Shown in pieces: positions 59,586 through 64,000 of a DNA stretch of 64,000 nucleotides (the first letter of the stretch is position 1; each line of letters begins with the position of its first letter). This DNA comes from Darksidea phi (taxonomy: Eukaryota > Ascomycota > Dothideomycetes > Pleosporales > Lentitheciaceae). The stretch covers positions 62,001 through 126,000 of the forward strand of contig JASJFT010000050.1 of assembly GCA_030770425.1 (NCBI GenBank). Reading direction: 5' to 3'. The notes under the pieces were generated by a model. That model saw only the letters and a program-made list of their open reading frames with translations, made no database searches and was not told the origin of the DNA. Made by a program: the position numbers and the translations under genes.

Positions 59586-61381
59586 TCACTCGGCCTGAAC
59601 CTCCTGCCCATTCACCGTCACGAGCACTTTGTGCCCTTCGCCGGCCGCCCAGTTCTTCCTCCTGCCCGCCTTGCCTACCTTTGTCAATGCGGTATGAAGC
59701 GCCTCGTCGACGTCGTCGATGGCTTGCCAGAGCGCAAAGTCGACGCACAGCTTTTCGTGCCCCTTCTTGCTCGTGGTCCACCCGGCCTTGACCTTCAGTC
59801 TTTCCTCCCGCATCACTCCCGCCGGATACACGCTCGCCACGACGGCAGCAATGCGACCCGTCAGCATGCACCACCACGCTGTCTCGCGGGGGAGCAGCTG
59901 GACCATGCGACGGTAGAAGTCCTGTTCTGTGGGGCTTATCGCTCCAAACCCGCCATATCGCTCGCAGAGGAGAACAGCTAAGAGAGCACGCTGCTCATGG
60001 CTGATCCCGTGAGCTGCTGCGAAGAGTCCTGTCGTGGTGCTCCGAAGAGCTGCACCCGCACAAACATCCTTTGGGTGGGAGCTGTGGACCCACATTGCCT
60101 GGACGAAGGCGGTCAGAAGCGCCCTGTCGAACACCTCCCTGCGCGACGTCGAAGGTAGTAGCTCGACGATTTCAAAGAGAAGCCCGGCCATGTCCTTGAC
60201 GGATCCTCTCGCATACGGCTTTGTTGCCGTCACCAGAGCATTCTCCCTCCTCTGTGCGGGGTCCATCTCTGCGAAATGCATGCCCTCTCTCACTCCACCC
60301 TGAGCGAAGTACACGTCTGTGATGCTTGGTAATGCCTTAGCCAGACAATCCACCAGAAACGCCACAGCAGGCACTTGACTAGCCCGCCGCTGTGACACTC
60401 GGAAGAGATCGGGCGCCTCCTTGTTCTTCACAGCGGCCTGCACCGCCTGGGTATCTTGGAAGGAACCCCTCCCGATCTTGAACCCGTTGATGATGGGGAT
60501 CGGGTATGGTGAGATGACGTGCTCCGCCATCAGCACAAAGCCCCACCCACGGAAGCCACCACCAGACAGATACAGTGAGAGGCCGTTCTCTGCCTGGAGC
60601 AACTCATGTGGGATTTCGATCGCCTTTACGGCGTTTTCCAGGTCGTGTTTTACCTCTTTCTCAAACGTCCTGAAGGCGTCACTGTGCGGAGATCCAGCAG
60701 CTTCGAGCCTCCGCGTCAATGCCGCAGCACCGTACGGGAGACTCACGCTCCCGTTCTCCCACATGTTCACCTCGCCGTTCTGGGTGTTGATCCACGTGAT
60801 CTGCGTGCTTCCCCCTCCCAAATCCATCACCAGCCCCCTAACCTCCCCATAGCTGCTTGCTACGCCATGCGCACCAACTCTTCCTTCCACCTCTTTCTCT
60901 AACAACTGGACCTCCCAGCCTGTCTTCTCCCGAATCTGCCTGCGGAAGTCTTCGGAGTTGATGGCCTTGCGGGTGGCTTCTGTTGCTACAATCTTGATCT
61001 GGTTTTGCGGTACGCCGAAGTCAAGACAGGTGGACTTGAAACGAAGCAGGGCATTTATAACGCTCTTGATAGTTGGTTGTGGGATAGGAATAGGAGTAGT
61101 CGATGAAGGCGTGTATTGCGCGTCATAGAGTGATATCGCTGCCCGTGAGAGGTACAGTGTCGGCAATATGCGAGCAGTTTCCGGCGCGAGATCAGTAATA
61201 GAAAAGCGGATACCGTTGCTGGCATCTGTCAGTCCCGTCTGTACTGCTACACTTGATGTGCCTCAGGGCATAATCCCCATGCCATGCACGCGTAGAAGCC
61301 GTCAACCACGAAGAGTCATAGACCTCACCTTCCCATATCCACCAATCCATGGTAGTACTTTGCCCTTTCCGCATCCGCCAT
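59586..61381 (-). CDS. rtg2: Retrograde regulation protein 2 (Ppx/GppA family)
   Basis: Member of the ASKHA-fold exopolyphosphatase/GppA family; in yeast Rtg2 relays mitochondrial dysfunction and glutamate/glutamine status to the Rtg1/Rtg3 factors. Exons 61329-61381 and 59586-61218 on the minus strand give 561 residues (yeast about 588). The first exon encodes [17 protein letters not shown] and the junction creates SNGIRFSI, the first phosphate-binding motif. ATEATR lies at about 96-101 and the second phosphate motif [11 protein letters not shown] begins at about 150. A glycine loop SGGGFRGWG follows. The acceptor at 61219 was chosen over an earlier AG because it restores VDMGSNGIRF. The C-terminal half is the Rtg2-type extension. 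The gene is intact. Confidence 0.93.
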
Positions 61382-62043
61382 ATCGTGCAGCTCTAGCTCT
61401 AGCTCCCGTCAAGCCTCAAGCCTCAAGCCTCAAGCCCCAAGCCTCCAGCCTCAAAACCCCCTCGAAGCGCAAAATGCCTCAGGACGGAGCAACCCCACCG
61501 CTCAATGGCGTGATCTGCACTCCCCGGCTTTCTCTTACCCCCTCTAAACTGGGGCCTGCGGTTTGTGTTACCCCCAGGAAACTGCGCCCTGGTTTTATAT
61601 TACCCCTCAATTACATAAAAAAGATGTCTTGTGACGGCGGACGGGCGACATCGGGGGGCACCGGGGGAACCGGGGGATAGGTAGGGTGAGGGCTTTTTTT
61701 TTAGTTTTCAGTTTTTAGTTTTAGTTTTGTTTGGGAGGGGGGAGGGGGATGCACGTCGTCGTTTGGGCGGCGGTGGTAAGCGTGCATGATGTTGGTGCTG
61801 CAGCTAGAAAAAATGTTTTGCTGTTAGTTTGTGGGCGGGGCCAATCGGGTGGCTTTGGTGAGGGGCAGGGTTGAGACAAACGTTCGAGCGAGGTTTGCAC
61901 CTTTGTTTGGTGCTCCTGTTTTGATATACTGCTGTGTTGTTGGGCATCGTTGTTTAAGCTCGGATTGTCGGGTTGTCCAGCATGTTTAACTTCTTCATTG
62001 TTTCTATGTGCGATGATGTGGAGGCTCATCTCTAGACTTTTGG
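61382..62043. other. Intergenic, rtg2 promoter and RFT1 3' flank
   Basis: About 660 bp. It contains a CTCAAGC heptamer repeat (61408-61455), C-rich stretches between 61540 and 61600, and a poly-T/TTTTAG-rich run around 61694-61730. The minus ORF at 61721-62080 is not convincing. Confidence 0.5.
61408..61455. repeat. CTCAAGC heptamer repeat
   Basis: About six to seven copies of the 7-bp unit CTCAAGC, the last ones diverged (CCCAAGC, CTCCAGC), within 75 bp of the rtg2 start codon. Preceded by a short CTCTAG repeat. Confidence 0.75.
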
Positions 62044-63651
62044 TTACTGCGCGCGTTGAGGTCGCAGCATCTGATAGCATTCCTTGAGGAAGGGTAGTTC
62101 AAACATGAGCACGTTGACGCCGATGATTACACCCAGCGCTCCGATACCTGCAAGCTCACCCACAACGCCATATCTAGAAAGATATTGCTCAACCGGCTTA
62201 CTCTTAAGCAGATACCGCATAAACGGCGCGATCGCCATCTTAGTTGCATCGGGCAGAATATCTCCTACACTCCACCACGAGCCTGTGTCCCTGAAAAACC
62301 GCTTGATGTACAAGACGTTAAAAATGATCCTGAGTCCCATGTTGACAATGTTGGCAGCAACGACTCCACTACCGCCCCATTGCAGTTGGCCGATGAAGAA
62401 CCATGCACTGGCGGCGAATACGAGGAAGAAAGACGCCATGCTGAGGGACTGTTTGTGTAGATCTGAGGTAGAGGCAACGGCGGCGACGAATGCTTCGGTC
62501 ACACCATTGAAGGCGAGAAAAGGGATGTAGTAGCAGTATGTTTGGAGGACGGTGGATGCAGATGTTGAGGACCATCTCTTTCCTGCTATCATTGAGAGAA
62601 GCAGCGGCGCGAGAGGCGGTCCGATGGTGACGGCGAAGAGGGACATGATGGAGTAAAGGCGGAGAATCATCGTGAGGGTTTTTGAGGCTTGGGCTAAGGA
62701 TCTCCTTTGCGATCTTGCATCTGAAGCCGTGGTTTCGGCGGTGATGGGTCGGCAGTGCGCGCAGAGTTTGGCGAAGAGGTTTCGGCTGCTTTCCTCAATG
62801 GGTTGGAAGAGCATGCGGGCAATCAGGCCGCCGTAGTTGGCCGCGAGGGCGTAGGCTCCTTGGTCTGCGAGAGAAGCGAGGCTTGTGATAAGGAGCGAGT
62901 CACCTTGCGTCAGAACGTACTTCAACGATGATTGAAGAGTGAGGGATCCGGTGAGTCGTAGTAGTGGGACCGAAAAGTGATTCAAGACAACCGGCGCCTC
63001 TCTTGTCGACTGAACTTGCTTCGGCAGCAGTGAGAATCTCCCCTTGGTAGCGACTGGCCACATCTTGAACGTATACACGCCTAGCAACGCCATCGCATAC
63101 GCCAACTGCCCAACCGCAAACGGCAAGACGCCTACATCAATCTCATACCAACTCGCTAGCACCGCAGCTCCACACGTCCCCAGACACCTCAGAATTGTCG
63201 CAGTACTCTCAGCTGAAGCTCTTACTTTATAGAGGAGTTTCTGCTGTACCGCTGAAAACGCGGGCTCAGTCAACAGCTCCACAAACGTAGCCAAACAGTA
63301 CAAACTCAGAGCGTCGATAAAGTACGGGACACTTGGCGTTTCTTTGGAAATCCATAGCAGGGCGAGACTATAGATTAGGGGAATGCCGAAGAAGACCGCG
63401 AGGTAGGAGAGGTTGATTACGGTTTGGATATTGTGGGCTTGGCGCTGGAGGGCTACTCGCAAGCTTTCGCGGGCAAAGTACAGAACGGATATGGAAAAGA
63501 GCTCTAGTTGTGCAGAGATGCCTAGTAACTCTGGCGATAAGAAGCGGAGGAGGATCTGGTTGACGGCGAAAGTGAGCGCCCGTGATCCGACCTGGAGGAG
63601 GATGAGAAATGTGGCTCCTTTGGCTGACGCGGAGAGGATTGAGTTTGACAT
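62044..63651 (-). CDS. rft1: RFT1, ER Man5GlcNAc2-PP-dolichol translocation factor
   Basis: Polytopic ER membrane protein required for the lipid-linked oligosaccharide Man5GlcNAc2-PP-dolichol to reach the lumenal leaflet for N-glycosylation; whether it is itself the flippase is debated. Single exon of 535 residues from the ATG at 63651 ([20 protein letters not shown]). An in-frame upstream ATG at 63687 would add 12 polar residues and is less likely. The N-terminal block ending [20 protein letters not shown] is typical of the family, as are about twelve hydrophobic segments and the central [13 protein letters not shown]. The chain ends LRPQRAQ. It has the MOP/MurJ-like layout of RFT1 proteins and no sign of truncation. 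Confidence 0.92.
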   Translation of the reverse strand: MSNSILSASAKGATFLILLQVGSRALTFAVNQILLRFLSPELLGISAQLELFSISVLYFARESLRVALQRQAHNIQTVINLSYLAVFFGIPLIYSLALLWISKETPSVPYFIDALSLYCLATFVELLTEPAFSAVQQKLLYKVRASAESTATILRCLGTCGAAVLASWYEIDVGVLPFAVGQLAYAMALLGVYTFKMWPVATKGRFSLLPKQVQSTREAPVVLNHFSVPLLRLTGSLTLQSSLKYVLTQGDSLLITSLASLADQGAYALAANYGGLIARMLFQPIEESSRNLFAKLCAHCRPITAETTASDARSQRRSLAQASKTLTMILRLYSIMSLFAVTIGPPLAPLLLSMIAGKRWSSTSASTVLQTYCYYIPFLAFNGVTEAFVAAVASTSDLHKQSLSMASFFLVFAASAWFFIGQLQWGGSGVVAANIVNMGLRIIFNVLYIKRFFRDTGSWWSVGDILPDATKMAIAPFMRYLLKSKPVEQYLSRYGVVGELAGIGALGVIIGVNVLMFELPFLKECYQMLRPQRAQ

Positions 63652-63941
63652 TTTAAAGCGGTGAGGAAAGCCGCCTCGAATGCACAAGGGAACGATGCGC
63701 TTCCTTAAAGGCTATTCAGGAAGGCATCGCGATCGGGGGTCGGGGATGTTCCGCAGCTGCGCAAATGGTAGAAACCCGAAACCCAGAATGTCGGTGTCTT
63801 AAAGGGGCTAGCGTATTGCCCTCTCCGAAACTGTATCAGCATGAATATGCAGCTGTGATTCATTCGACCTGACTCTTAAGCACCACGCCAGTCGTCGCAC
63901 AATGTCTGCCTCAAATTCTCCTTTTGCTAGAGTACGTGAAT
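63652..63941. other. Divergent promoter, RFT1 / next gene
   Basis: About 290 bp between the RFT1 start and the next plus-strand start. No TATA box or repeat recognised. Confidence 0.4.
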
Positions 63942-64000
63942 ATGGTGATTGTCGATCCAAAGATTGTGGCTAGGACGGAGAGATTGCTCATCAGGCCGCT
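63942..64000 (+). CDS. Start of a probable GNAT-family acetyltransferase (partial)
   Basis: An ATG at 63942 opens MVIVDPKIVARTERLLIRP, running off the window. The segment TERLLIRP is the usual first strand of RimJ/RimL-type GNAT acetyltransferases, which acetylate amino groups using acetyl-CoA. An earlier ATG at 63902 (MSASNSPFAR) meets a stop after 23 codons unless spliced at the GT following AGA, so it might be a first exon. With only 19 to 20 codons visible, the call is tentative. Confidence 0.4.
   Translation, partial: MVIVDPKIVARTERLLIRP

Overview
The window is genomic DNA of a filamentous ascomycete (Pezizomycotina), most likely a Dothideomycete. Genes are split by short GT-AG introns of about 48 to 110 nt. 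A long AT-rich block shows the near-total loss of CpA and TpG left by repeat-induced point mutation (RIP). The largest gene encodes a giant protein of the leashin / involucrin-repeat type, and Woronin-body tethers of this kind are known only from Pezizomycotina. No species can be named from the sequence alone.

Left part (1-12.7 kb), accessory and repeat-rich: the 5' part of a secreted AA9 lytic polysaccharide monooxygenase gene (cut by the window edge), two weak orphan ORFs, then about 7.8 kb of RIP-saturated DNA (about 2.27-10.03 kb) without readable genes. A lightly mutated retroelement gag remnant and leader follow (10.03-10.91 kb). A heavily mutated copy of the same leader lies 5.24 kb away in the same orientation. 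A minisatellite of alternating 64- and 59-bp units, interrupted by a 98-nt assembly gap, closes the block.

Middle part (12.7-44 kb): a peroxisomal copper amine oxidase, the RNA-binding cleavage factor subunit CstF-64/Rna15, and one giant gene (17,421-44,042). Its spliced product of about 8,810 residues looks like a single-chain leashin, the tether that holds Woronin bodies at the septal pore. Its first intron has an in-frame stop directly at the donor, so intron retention would give a separate N-terminal protein of 2,448 residues.

Right part (44-64 kb), compact housekeeping genes: a membrane-anchored short-chain dehydrogenase, a small conserved-looking unknown protein, a WW-domain protein, S-adenosylmethionine synthetase divergent from the GPN3 GTPase, a small lysine/alanine-rich basic protein with a 15-nt micro-exon, NAD-dependent glutamate dehydrogenase, the retrograde regulator Rtg2 in tandem with it, the ER lipid-flipping factor RFT1, and the first codons of a probable GNAT acetyltransferase. 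Glutamate dehydrogenase and Rtg2 both concern glutamate and mitochondrial nitrogen metabolism; the other neighbours have no evident joint function. All exon joins were read by eye from frame continuity and splice consensus and have not been checked against transcripts.
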